This document shows positions 56,150 through 64,000 of a DNA stretch of 64,000 bases, one piece after another. Made by a program: the position numbers and the translations under genes. Origin of the DNA: CAWFGW01 sp963815495 (lineage in GTDB: Bacteria; Bacteroidota; Bacteroidia; Cytophagales; JAAEPT01); NCBI GenBank assembly GCA_963815495.1, contig CAWFGW010000008.1, forward strand, positions 62,001 to 126,000, written 5' to 3'. The first letter of the stretch is position 1. Every line of letters starts with the position of its first letter. The notes beneath the pieces were generated by a model, which was not told where the DNA came from, did not search any database, and was given only the letters and a program-made list of their open reading frames with translations.

Positions 56150-58579
56150 TTATTTAGCGAATTGTAATTGCATTTTTTTTATTCTATCCTCCAATTTTTC
56201 TGAGGACAACTTCGAGCGTAAGCGATCAACCATTATCGGAAAGGCAAAAGGCGTAGGTTTCGCGGGTTGTGTGATTACAATTTCCATCGTTTGAATTCTT
56301 TGTAATGCCTGGCGTAACCGCCCTTCTTCCAATTGATGGTAATAGGCTTCATCATAAGCTTGAAGTAAAAACAAATTATCAGGATCATACTCCCTAAAAA
56401 CGTTAAAATACAATTGTGAAGAGGCCTGCAAATGTCTTTCTTTTATAAATTTCCCTGGAAAACCGTTAAACACCAAACCCGAAATTGACGCAATATCACG
56501 AAACTGTCTTCGCGCCATTTCAGTAGCATTCACGCTTTTTTGTAAATCACGAGTTAACCATTCTGAAGTAAAAAAATCATTATCCAAAGCGTCTTGAATA
56601 GGGATTGGCTGATCACTCAGTAATTCAAATCCATAATCATTAATAGCAATTGAAAAGGTTATAGGATGTAATAGTGAAATTCGGTAGGCCAATAAAGCCC
56701 CCATGCCTTCATGTACAAATCGACCTTCAAATGGGTAAATAACTGCATGGTACCCTTCTCGGGTTTTAAAGGTTTCAATTAATAATTGATTGGCTGTTGG
56801 CACCATACTTAATTCACGTTGCTGCGTAATGGTAGGGAGTAAACTTTTAAGTTCTTTGGAATAATAATCTTCCTGAGCTACATGAGTAAGCTGGTCGCGT
56901 AATCCTTGCCCCAACATCGATGAAAGAGGCATCCTCCCTCCTAACCAGGCAGGTACTTTCCCTGCTTTTTTTGTGGTTGCCAGTTTTACATAAGCGGTAT
57001 TTTCCCTCACTTTCACTAATTCCAAATTTCTTCCTGCATACCAAAAGTTTTCTTTAGGCTTTAATTTTGAAACGAAGAATTCTTCTATGCTTCCAAGATA
57101 ACCTCCACTAATAAATTTTACTTGTAAGGAGGAATCACTTACAATTGTGCCGATTGACAACCGGTGCCGCATCGCTATCCGTTTATTGTCAACCCTGTAA
57201 ACTCCTTTATCAATCACTACTTTTTTAAACTCTTCATGGGCGTTTAATGCCTTTCCACCTTGAGTAATGTAGGTAAGCAACCAGCTCCATTCATTATCGG
57301 TAATGGACTGATAACAATGTGTTGTTCTTACTTCTTCTAATAAGATTTGTGGAATAAACCCATCTGAGACCGCCAAAGTAACCATAAACTGAGCAAGCAC
57401 ATCAAAACTTCTTATGTACGGCTGTCGACTTTCAATTTGTTTATTTTTAATTGCTTCACGGAGTGCTGAGGCTTCTAACAGTTCAATGCTATGTGTAGGC
57501 AAAAAATAGATTTTACTAGTTTCACCAGGTCGGTGTCCACTTCTGCCTGCCCGTTGCAGAAACCGAGCAACACCTTTTGGGCCACCTACTTGTATCACGG
57601 CATCAACAGGTCTAAAATCCACTCCGAGGTCTAAACTTGCTGTGCACACAACCACTTTTAGTTTACCCTCATGCAATGCATTTTCAACCCAGTCCCTAGT
57701 TTCACGGTTGAGGGAACTATGATGCATTGCCATGACTCCAGAAAATTGTGGGGCAATAGTTAACAAGGTTTGATACCAAAGTTCTGCTTGACTACGGGTA
57801 TTTGTGAACAATAAAGTGGATTGGTATTTTTCTATAATCGGCACCACACTTTTTGCCATATGAATTCCCAAATGTCCAGACCAAGGATATTCTTTCGTAG
57901 CTGGAGGTAGTATTGAATGAATTTGAATTTTTTTATGCTGGTTTGTAGTGACTCGAACACGATTTTTACTGTGATGGGTATAGCCAAACAACACTTCCTC
58001 TGCTTCATCTAAATTGCCAATAGTTGCGGAAATACCCCAAATTTTTAGGTTTGGTGAGAGATTTTTTATCCGAGACAAAGCTAACTCCACCTGTACTCCC
58101 CGTTTAGAACCGACAAGCTCATGCCATTCATCTACCACAAAGTAGTGTAAATTGGCGAAGAGCGTGTGGTATTTCTTTTGGGCTAAAAGTAAATGTAAAC
58201 TTTCGGGTGTGGTTACCAGAATTTGCGGTGGTTTTTTGGTCTGTTTTTGTCGTTCTGAGGAGGTCGTATCCCCATTCCGTGAAGCGACTTTCCATTCCAA
58301 GTTATAAAACGCAACTACCTCTCTTGCTGAAGATTCTATTTCTTTAGAAAGAGCGCGTAAAGGAGATATCCAAATGGCGAAAAGTCCCGATTTTTTGACC
58401 TGTTTATTAAGTCCATCCAATACAATAGGAATCAAAAGTGCGTTGGTTTTCCCAAAACCTGTGGGGACATTCAGCATACCATTTTTTCCCTCGGCAATAG
58501 CTTTAAATGTATCTTTTTGAAAGGAAGAAGCTTTCCATCCCTGAGCAGAATAAAACTTATTGAACAGTGTTTTATTCAT
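56150..58579 (-). CDS. Ligase-associated Lhr-type DEXH-box DNA helicase
   Basis: 809 residues. RecA-like domain 1: Walker A in NVPTGFGKTNALL (about 37-47), TTPESLHLLL, DEXH motif VVDEWHEL and SATIGN. Domain 2: LLFTNTRSQAELW, VVCTASLDLGVDF and the arginine-finger block QRAGRSGHRPGE. The remainder (about 430-809) matches the winged-helix/Lhr core region. A superfamily 2 helicase translocating 3'-5' on single strands in the Lhr family; here it should unwind or remodel damaged DNA for its operon partners. It overlaps the ligase gene by eight bases and ends directly before pdeM. Confidence 0.94.
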   Translation of the reverse strand: MNKTLFNKFYSAQGWKASSFQKDTFKAIAEGKNGMLNVPTGFGKTNALLIPIVLDGLNKQVKKSGLFAIWISPLRALSKEIESSAREVVAFYNLEWKVASRNGDTTSSERQKQTKKPPQILVTTPESLHLLLAQKKYHTLFANLHYFVVDEWHELVGSKRGVQVELALSRIKNLSPNLKIWGISATIGNLDEAEEVLFGYTHHSKNRVRVTTNQHKKIQIHSILPPATKEYPWSGHLGIHMAKSVVPIIEKYQSTLLFTNTRSQAELWYQTLLTIAPQFSGVMAMHHSSLNRETRDWVENALHEGKLKVVVCTASLDLGVDFRPVDAVIQVGGPKGVARFLQRAGRSGHRPGETSKIYFLPTHSIELLEASALREAIKNKQIESRQPYIRSFDVLAQFMVTLAVSDGFIPQILLEEVRTTHCYQSITDNEWSWLLTYITQGGKALNAHEEFKKVVIDKGVYRVDNKRIAMRHRLSIGTIVSDSSLQVKFISGGYLGSIEEFFVSKLKPKENFWYAGRNLELVKVRENTAYVKLATTKKAGKVPAWLGGRMPLSSMLGQGLRDQLTHVAQEDYYSKELKSLLPTITQQRELSMVPTANQLLIETFKTREGYHAVIYPFEGRFVHEGMGALLAYRISLLHPITFSIAINDYGFELLSDQPIPIQDALDNDFFTSEWLTRDLQKSVNATEMARRQFRDIASISGLVFNGFPGKFIKERHLQASSQLYFNVFREYDPDNLFLLQAYDEAYYHQLEEGRLRQALQRIQTMEIVITQPAKPTPFAFPIMVDRLRSKLSSEKLEDRIKKMQLQFAK

Positions 58580-60167
58580 TGTCTTCGCCTATGTTTTTTA
58601 ATGCTTTTAAATCATCTAAGGTGTTGGCTTCCTCTGGCTTTTTATCCAGTCGCCAACGGTGCATTCGGGGAAAGCGCACCGCCACCCCTGACTTATGACG
58701 GTTAGAAATAGCAATACCTTCGAAAGCCAATTCAAAAACCAATTCAGGCTTCACTTGTCGTACCGGTCCAAATCGATCTGTAGTATTTCGCTTCACAAAG
58801 GCATCCACTTTGCGAAACTCTTCATCTGTAAGTCCTGAATACGCTTTAGCAAATGTAACGAGTTCTCCATCTTGCCAAAGGCCAAAAGTATAATCCGTAT
58901 AAAGATTTGCCCTTCGACCATGACCTCTCATCGCGTAGGTTAGCACTGCATCTATGGTGTAAGGGTCTACTTTCCATTTATACCACCCTCCTTTTTTTCT
59001 GCCAACATCATAATTACTGTCTTTGCGTTTCAACATCAAACCTTCCGCTCCAAGTGTGCGGGCGTGTGCTTTTTTCTCAGCTAATTCGTTGATCGTAGTA
59101 CAACTGATAATTTCGGAAAGCATGAGACGTTCATCTTTGGCAGACTGTACAACTTGTTCTAGCAAACGTTTGCGGTCTATTAATGGCAATGATCGCAAAT
59201 CTTTTCCTTTATGCTCTAACAGGTCGTAGGCTATCAGTCGAATAGGTGCATCGTCTAAATGCTTTTTAGTGATAGTTTTTCTCCCAATTCGTGTTTGAAG
59301 GATTTGAAAATCCAATATCTGATCTTCCTTCCAAGGCACAATTTCTCCATCTATCACCACCCCATCAGGTAGGTTTTCCGCCATGGTAACCAGTTCAGGA
59401 AATTTATCAGTAACTAACTCTTCCCCTCGTGACCAAATTGAAACCAAACCATTTCTTTTCACCACTTGACCTCGAATACCATCCCATTTGTATTCAGCAA
59501 ACCAATTATTTAAGTCACCTAATTCTTTTTCATGATTTTCAACAGGATAAGCTAAAAAAAACGGATAGGGTTTAGCCTCATTAAAGTCCGCCTGATCTCC
59601 GTAAATAAGGGCCTTGAAAGTAGTATTGAACGGATCCCAATTACCTATAAGTCGGTGAGCCAGTTCATTTTCATCAAGACCTGTACTTGCAGCCAAACCT
59701 TTCGTCATCAATTTTTGAGAAACCCCAATTCGAAATCCACCTGTAATGATTTTGTTGAAGATGAAGCGTTCCGGAGTACTTAAACCACCCCAGGCTTGTA
59801 ATATAGCCTCCTTTATTTCACTCAACTCCTGCTTTCTTAAGGATTCGAGATACATGATCCACTCTGTTAAAGTCTGCGTGTGGGTGTGGGTTTGAGGAAC
59901 TAAGAGTGAAATAGTTTCAGCGAGATCACCTACTACATGGTACGACTCCTCAAACAGCCACATCGGTATCTGAGAAACTTCTGCCGCCCATTCTTTTAAA
60001 AAAGTAGAATTAATTACCCTTTTAGGTCTTTTGTGTGATAATAAAGCAATCGCCCATAATTTATCGACCTCGTTTTCTTCATTAAAGTAGGAAGTGATTG
60101 CCGCAACCTTTTTGTTGGTTTTGGTCGTTTCATCTAATTCTTTGAATAACTGAGCAAATCTTTTCAT
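58572..60167 (-). CDS. ATP-dependent DNA ligase (ligase-associated repair cluster)
   Basis: 531 residues. N-terminal DNA-binding domain (about 1-200); nucleotidyltransferase domain with the adenylated lysine in AEYKWDGIRGQ (about 230), and downstream motifs including IWSRGEE, VIDGEIVPW, RLIAYDLLE and GLMLKRKDSNYDVGRKKGGWYKWK; then the OB domain with GHGRRANLYTDYTFGLW and a C-terminal RFPRMHRWR. It joins nicked DNA with ATP, in contrast to the cell's main NAD-dependent ligase. It overlaps the exonuclease gene by four bases and the helicase gene by eight. All ligase motifs appear intact. Confidence 0.95.
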   Translation of the reverse strand: MKRFAQLFKELDETTKTNKKVAAITSYFNEENEVDKLWAIALLSHKRPKRVINSTFLKEWAAEVSQIPMWLFEESYHVVGDLAETISLLVPQTHTHTQTLTEWIMYLESLRKQELSEIKEAILQAWGGLSTPERFIFNKIITGGFRIGVSQKLMTKGLAASTGLDENELAHRLIGNWDPFNTTFKALIYGDQADFNEAKPYPFFLAYPVENHEKELGDLNNWFAEYKWDGIRGQVVKRNGLVSIWSRGEELVTDKFPELVTMAENLPDGVVIDGEIVPWKEDQILDFQILQTRIGRKTITKKHLDDAPIRLIAYDLLEHKGKDLRSLPLIDRKRLLEQVVQSAKDERLMLSEIISCTTINELAEKKAHARTLGAEGLMLKRKDSNYDVGRKKGGWYKWKVDPYTIDAVLTYAMRGHGRRANLYTDYTFGLWQDGELVTFAKAYSGLTDEEFRKVDAFVKRNTTDRFGPVRQVKPELVFELAFEGIAISNRHKSGVAVRFPRMHRWRLDKKPEEANTLDDLKALKNIGEDNE

Positions 60168-61180
60168 GCTACCTCCTGTTCTACTTCATCTAAACTTTCT
60201 CCAGTATAAGCCGTGTTTTCTGTTTGTGCATTCAAACCTCTTTGCCTTAACCATTGAACAAACGTATTGGTATAACCATGGGTAGTAATCACATTTTCTG
60301 CTCCTGTAGCATCTATTGTATCGTTCAATCCTTTCCAATCCGCGTGATCACTCAGAATAAAGCCACGATCCACTCCTTTTCTTCTCCTCGCACCTCGCAA
60401 GGTCATCCAGCCACTGCATGCTGCATGTGCTGCATTTTTAAATTTGCGGGTCCAGGTGGAATTAAATGCTCCCGGTGGGGCTACAATAATTCCTTTATGA
60501 GCAATTTTTACCTGAGTATCTTGCACAATTCTTTCCGTAGGTTTAATAACAATTCCAGCTTCTCTAAAAACTTCATTCATATTTTCTACCGCCCCATGCG
60601 TATATACAGGGCCTATTGAATGATCGAGATGTTGAATTATCCGTTGAGCTTTGCCGAGCGAATACCCGTAAATTATACTGGGTCTTTCCGATTCAATATT
60701 CGATCGCCACCAATTATTTATGGCGTCAAAAACATTGGCCTGAGGTTGCCATGCATATATCGGTAAACCAAAAGTACTTTCTGTAATAAAAGTATGACAA
60801 CGAATTATTTCTAGGGGTGTGGAAATACCATCATCCTCATTTTTATAATCGCCACTTGCAACCCAAATCTCGCCTTTATATTCGACCCGAATTTGAGCTG
60901 AGCCGATGATATGTCCAGCGGGGTGAAAGGTAAATCGGACACCATTGATAAGTATTGGTTCGTTGTAATCGACTGTTTGGATAGTTAAATCAGGAGAAAT
61001 GCGCTTGAGAATTATGGCAGCAGTGAGTGTATGACAAAGGTAGTGTTGATGCCCCCACCGCGCGTGATCAGCATGACCATGTGTAATTAATGCTCTACTG
61101 ACAGGTTTCCATGGGTCAATATAAACATCAGCCTGTGCGCAGTAAATTCCATGGTCAGTAAATTGTAATAGTTTCTCCAT
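60164..61180 (-). CDS. Ligase-associated DNA damage response exonuclease (MBL/beta-CASP fold)
   Basis: 338 residues. Metallo-beta-lactamase fold: HGHADHARWG (HxHxDH metal site, about 34-39), HPAGHIIGSAQI, VASGDYKNEDDG, then the beta-CASP part with YGYSLGKAQR, VAPPGAFNS, and FILSDHADWKGL near 290. This family of mRNA 3'-end-processing-like exonucleases accompanies ATP-dependent ligases in bacterial repair clusters. First gene of the four-gene operon, every junction overlapping or abutting, so the four are made together. No SOS-type or regulon element was recognised upstream. Confidence 0.93.
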   Translation of the reverse strand: MEKLLQFTDHGIYCAQADVYIDPWKPVSRALITHGHADHARWGHQHYLCHTLTAAIILKRISPDLTIQTVDYNEPILINGVRFTFHPAGHIIGSAQIRVEYKGEIWVASGDYKNEDDGISTPLEIIRCHTFITESTFGLPIYAWQPQANVFDAINNWWRSNIESERPSIIYGYSLGKAQRIIQHLDHSIGPVYTHGAVENMNEVFREAGIVIKPTERIVQDTQVKIAHKGIIVAPPGAFNSTWTRKFKNAAHAACSGWMTLRGARRRKGVDRGFILSDHADWKGLNDTIDATGAENVITTHGYTNTFVQWLRQRGLNAQTENTAYTGESLDEVEQEVA

Positions 61181-61409
61181 AAATGTATAGCAAATGAAAC
61201 CAGCAAATTGTTTGCCTAAACAACACCAGAAAAAAGATTGCTATTTCTTCCCTATTAACTCTTTTTGATACGATTTAATAAAACTCCATCTATAAGTTTA
61301 GAAGCTATATGTAGAGATTATTACCCTAAAAAATCATAGTTGCAGTCGCAGTGATAACGGTAGTAACTTCAACTAAAACCAAAGAATGAATCACCTTAAA
61401 CTTAAATGA

Positions 61410-61449
61410 AAAAAAAGAGGAGTCAACGAAAACTCGCTAACTCCTCTTT
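61410..61449 (-). terminator. Intrinsic terminator after GH30 gene
   Basis: Long stem with AAAGAGGAGT/ACTCCTCTTT outer pairs and further G-T, A-T and G-C inner pairs (61414-61428 with 61435-61449), followed by a T run on the minus strand. It ends the GH30 unit 26 bases after its stop. Confidence 0.85.
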
Positions 61450-61474
61450 ATATTAATTTTAAAAGATGCTGGAT

Positions 61475-63526
61475 TTAGTTTTTAGAGACTTTTAGGGTCT
61501 GAACCATTCCGTCTTGCAATACTTTTATGATATACATTCCATTGTCAAGTTTGGCTCCTATTTTTTCATTATTCATAGCACTTCCTGTTTCTTGTATTTT
61601 GCCATCTAAACTATAGATTTCAAAATCAAACACCCCATTGGCTTGGATAGTAAACGTTTCATTAAACGGTACAGGGAAAGCCTTTATATTACTTACGGAC
61701 AACTCCTCTTCAGATGAGGCTGTGATTACATCACTTAACGTCACTACATATGTAGTTAAAGACTTCGCTGGTAAAGTTTGATCACTTGTCACACTTCCTA
61801 AAGATTGGTAGAAATTATCCATTACAGATTGGTAACCTATGATATCAGTGACTTCTCCATCCGTAAAATTCAATAGGATATTTTGTGGGTTCACACTATT
61901 ATTAATCGCTACTAACGTAATCTGATCACCTGCTGCGTTAAGAAAACCTGAAAGCTTCACATTGTTATTTCCACCAGCAATAGCGATTCGTTTTGCCCCT
62001 TTATCTACATGTTTTGCATAATGTTTCATTGTATAATAATGATTATTAATTGTGTACTCTCCAGCACCATCAAACCCCATCATGGTACTAGTAGAAGCGG
62101 TATCCCACATCAGTTCCCAATAGATATAAGCACTGGCGTTGGCTTCAACTACTGTCTGGTGGATAGCATCTGCCGTTTGTAGCCAATCAAAGTTTCCACT
62201 TGAAAACTCCGTCATAAAGTTAGGTTTATCGCTATAGTCATCACGAATCATATTCAAGGGGCCTGCGCTTAAATTACCAGGAGAGTTTCCATAGTTATAT
62301 AAATGATAACCATAACCATACAGATAGCTTTTGTCTTTAATTGCATCTGCCATTGAGGCAAACGAATTCAGCGTATTATCCCAACCTGCTTGTCCGATAT
62401 TCTCTGATTCCGGGCCTAAAATTTTAGGAACATCAGCACGATCTTTAATGGCATTGTAAACTGCATCTAACCCTAAATCATAACCAGGGAAATCCTCCGT
62501 TTCTGTTGGTCGCCACTCACAGGTACTCCAACCTGCGTTTACATAACCTGGCTCATTTTGAAAACTAAAATATTCTGGTGTAAAGGTAATGTTGTCTAAT
62601 ACATCCTTATAGTATTGCCCTAACTCAGCATACATAAATTGACCGTTCTCTTTCTTCAATGTACCCTCATTGAGAGCACCATTACTTTTATACGCTGACG
62701 GTGGTGACCATGAACTCAATAAAATTTCAACCTCAGGATTGGCTTGTTTAACTAAATCATAAATTTCGTTGGTGGCATCAAAATGGCCTTTGAAGTATCC
62801 TTCTTCCATAATAAGCGGTGATTTTGTCAATGGATAATCACTTGGATAATACCAGTTCTTCAACCGAACGATGTCGGTTCCAACATCATTGATCATTAAA
62901 TCAATCACTTCATTGGTATGTGGGCTTTTTGTAACTAAGTCACAATACCACGTAATGGCACCACCAAAACCAACCATGGTTTGATATGCTGTTTTTGGAG
63001 ATATTTCTATCGTTAAATCACCTGTAGTGTTTTCATCTAAAATTTGTACATCATCTATGTGATAGGTTCCAAGACTCGGGTACTGTAAACGCAATTGAGG
63101 AGCCTCCTCTTGTGCTGTAAATACCCATGTGTACTTTTCCCAAGTAGTGGTTAATGTAAAACTTTGGGCTAAATAAACCTTGTTTTGAATCACGGCATTT
63201 ACTTGTAGGCCATCCACATCTCCTTTGGCATAAAAAGAAAAAGTATAACTTAAATCTGTAATCATGCTGGTCGCACTATGGATACTTTGAATGCTCCACG
63301 GATTGGTTCCTAATGTGCTTACTGCTACTTCTAATGAGTTACCCCCATCTATAGCATCGGTACTCGTTACTGAATAACTGGCCACTCCCTCATCACCTGC
63401 CAAATTTGTCCAGCTGGTTGTGCCACTTTCAAAAGAACCATTGGTCAATATATTTTGAGAAATGGCTGGAAAAAAGTTGAGACTAAACGCAAAAACAGCG
63501 ATTAGTGTAAAATTAATATGTTTCAT
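61475..63526 (-). CDS. GH30 glycoside hydrolase with N-terminal CBM4/9-like domain and T9SS tail
   Basis: 683 residues. Signal peptide (1-23, ending AISQN); CBM4/9-like beta-sandwich (about 25-165: NGSFESGTTSWTN, WEKYTWVFTA, YHIDDVQIL); GH30 barrel plus side sandwich (about 170-600): MVGFGGAITWY, SSWSPPSAYKSNG, acid/base Glu in FSFQNEPGYV and nucleophile Glu in NFMTEFSSGNF, then AYIYWELMWDT. A T9SS tail (AFPVPFNE to LKVSKN) closes it. It probably cleaves xylan or another beta-glycan endo-wise. It lacks both the CBM6 cassette and the regulon element, and sits beyond the DNA-repair operon, so it is likely controlled separately from the main locus. Confidence 0.9.
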   Translation of the reverse strand: MKHINFTLIAVFAFSLNFFPAISQNILTNGSFESGTTSWTNLAGDEGVASYSVTSTDAIDGGNSLEVAVSTLGTNPWSIQSIHSATSMITDLSYTFSFYAKGDVDGLQVNAVIQNKVYLAQSFTLTTTWEKYTWVFTAQEEAPQLRLQYPSLGTYHIDDVQILDENTTGDLTIEISPKTAYQTMVGFGGAITWYCDLVTKSPHTNEVIDLMINDVGTDIVRLKNWYYPSDYPLTKSPLIMEEGYFKGHFDATNEIYDLVKQANPEVEILLSSWSPPSAYKSNGALNEGTLKKENGQFMYAELGQYYKDVLDNITFTPEYFSFQNEPGYVNAGWSTCEWRPTETEDFPGYDLGLDAVYNAIKDRADVPKILGPESENIGQAGWDNTLNSFASMADAIKDKSYLYGYGYHLYNYGNSPGNLSAGPLNMIRDDYSDKPNFMTEFSSGNFDWLQTADAIHQTVVEANASAYIYWELMWDTASTSTMMGFDGAGEYTINNHYYTMKHYAKHVDKGAKRIAIAGGNNNVKLSGFLNAAGDQITLVAINNSVNPQNILLNFTDGEVTDIIGYQSVMDNFYQSLGSVTSDQTLPAKSLTTYVVTLSDVITASSEEELSVSNIKAFPVPFNETFTIQANGVFDFEIYSLDGKIQETGSAMNNEKIGAKLDNGMYIIKVLQDGMVQTLKVSKN

Positions 63527-64000
63527 GATGTTGAATTATTATGTAAAGCGTTCGAATATAACACATCCTTAAATAAGTTTCAACAAGTAAGGTTATCGAA
63601 TTTCTGAACTATACTAAGTTCATATTGTCCGAAGTAGAGTCACGTATACCCTATCCGCCTAAATCTATAGTGAATCAAAAATTATCACATGGTAAACCCC
63701 GAGTTATTTGAAAAATTGTAAGGCTAAGATACATTTTCAAAACCTTATTCTGTATTTCATTTACACCAGTGATTGAACAACTTCCATTTCTCATTGCTTC
63801 TGAAAAAGAGATTAAGTCTATATTTACTAATCTAACCAAGTTGTGTACTACTAATCCGTTTATCAAAATTATTGTTCCATCCCTAGAATAAGTACCACTA
63901 TAAGCATAAATGAACATGATACTACTGGTTAAACTTTGTCAATAAAATCATAGAGCTTGTTGTTTATGTATTTCTACTATTGGAGCCTTTTTTACCCATA
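63527..64000. other. Right-edge stretch with no supported gene
   Basis: An 80-codon minus-strand frame (63675-63917) has no recognisable domain or export signal and I do not call it. No regulon element, RNA or repeat was seen. The region should contain the GH30 promoter. Confidence 0.45.

Noticed and set aside
63675..63917. 80-codon minus-strand frame at the right edge
   Set aside because: No recognisable domain; could be a remnant but nothing supports it.
1..64000. CRISPR arrays, tRNA or rRNA genes, insertion sequences, prophage genes
   Set aside because: None recognised on either strand; the regular repeats present are explained by FAS1 and CBM6 coding modules.

Overview
The window is AT-rich bacterial DNA from the phylum Bacteroidota. 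At least 17 secreted proteins end in the type A C-terminal sorting domain of the type IX secretion system (T9SS: a YPNPF-like motif, then a short beta-sandwich ending in K-I-hydrophobic-K). It also encodes a PorP/SprF protein and type B (gliding-motility-associated) C-terminal domains, and lacks strong Shine-Dalgarno sites. The order cannot be fixed from sequence alone; a gliding, cellulose/xylan-degrading Cytophagales- or Flavobacteriia-like organism fits. No SusC/SusD pair, tRNA, rRNA, CRISPR array, phage or intact IS element was seen.

Positions 1-29184 and 35143-51066 (nearly all minus strand) form a large plant cell-wall degradation locus: GH30 (cut by the left edge), CotH/lamin-tail protein, CE1 esterase, GH43, CE6 acetyl esterase, beta-propeller di-haem peroxidase, LVIVD-repeat protein, GH9 (frameshifted), GH10, a clan GH-A enzyme, GH5-CBM13, GH43, BD-FAE-like esterase, a second CE6 (frameshifted), GH43, GH10 and GH43. 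Most end in one cassette: Big_7 Ig domain, CBM6 type a, CBM6 type b, T9SS tail. Together they would cut the xylan backbone (GH10, GH30), remove arabinose/xylose and ester decorations (GH43, CE1, CE6) and attack cellulose (GH5, GH9).

An insert at 29689-34684 (plus strand) carries a six-domain fasciclin protein and a beta-barrel/CotH-lipoprotein pair.

Positions 51147-55462 hold the likely control module: a PorP/SprF outer-membrane protein, a divergent ECF sigma factor, a membrane anti-sigma factor whose periplasmic end looks like a T9SS type B sorting domain, and a secreted leucine-rich-repeat protein with the same kind of tail. The sigma gene and ten transcription units of the cell-wall locus carry the same two-block element, TGATGAC, 17 bases, GTAGCC(TA) (nine strict copies and two degenerate ones besides the sigma-gene copy, which reads GTAGTT). 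My main proposal is that this sigma factor autoregulates and drives the whole T9SS-exported hydrolase regulon.

Positions 55517-61180 are a four-gene ligase-associated DNA-repair operon (PdeM phosphoesterase, Lhr-type helicase, ATP-dependent DNA ligase, MBL/beta-CASP exonuclease), unrelated to the rest. Positions 61475-63526 encode another T9SS-secreted GH30 enzyme, with a CBM4/9-like domain and without the promoter element.

Four reading-frame breaks (GH9, CE6 twice, the 5' end of the PorP gene) all look like single-base insertions, so sequencing error and genuine inactivation both remain possible.
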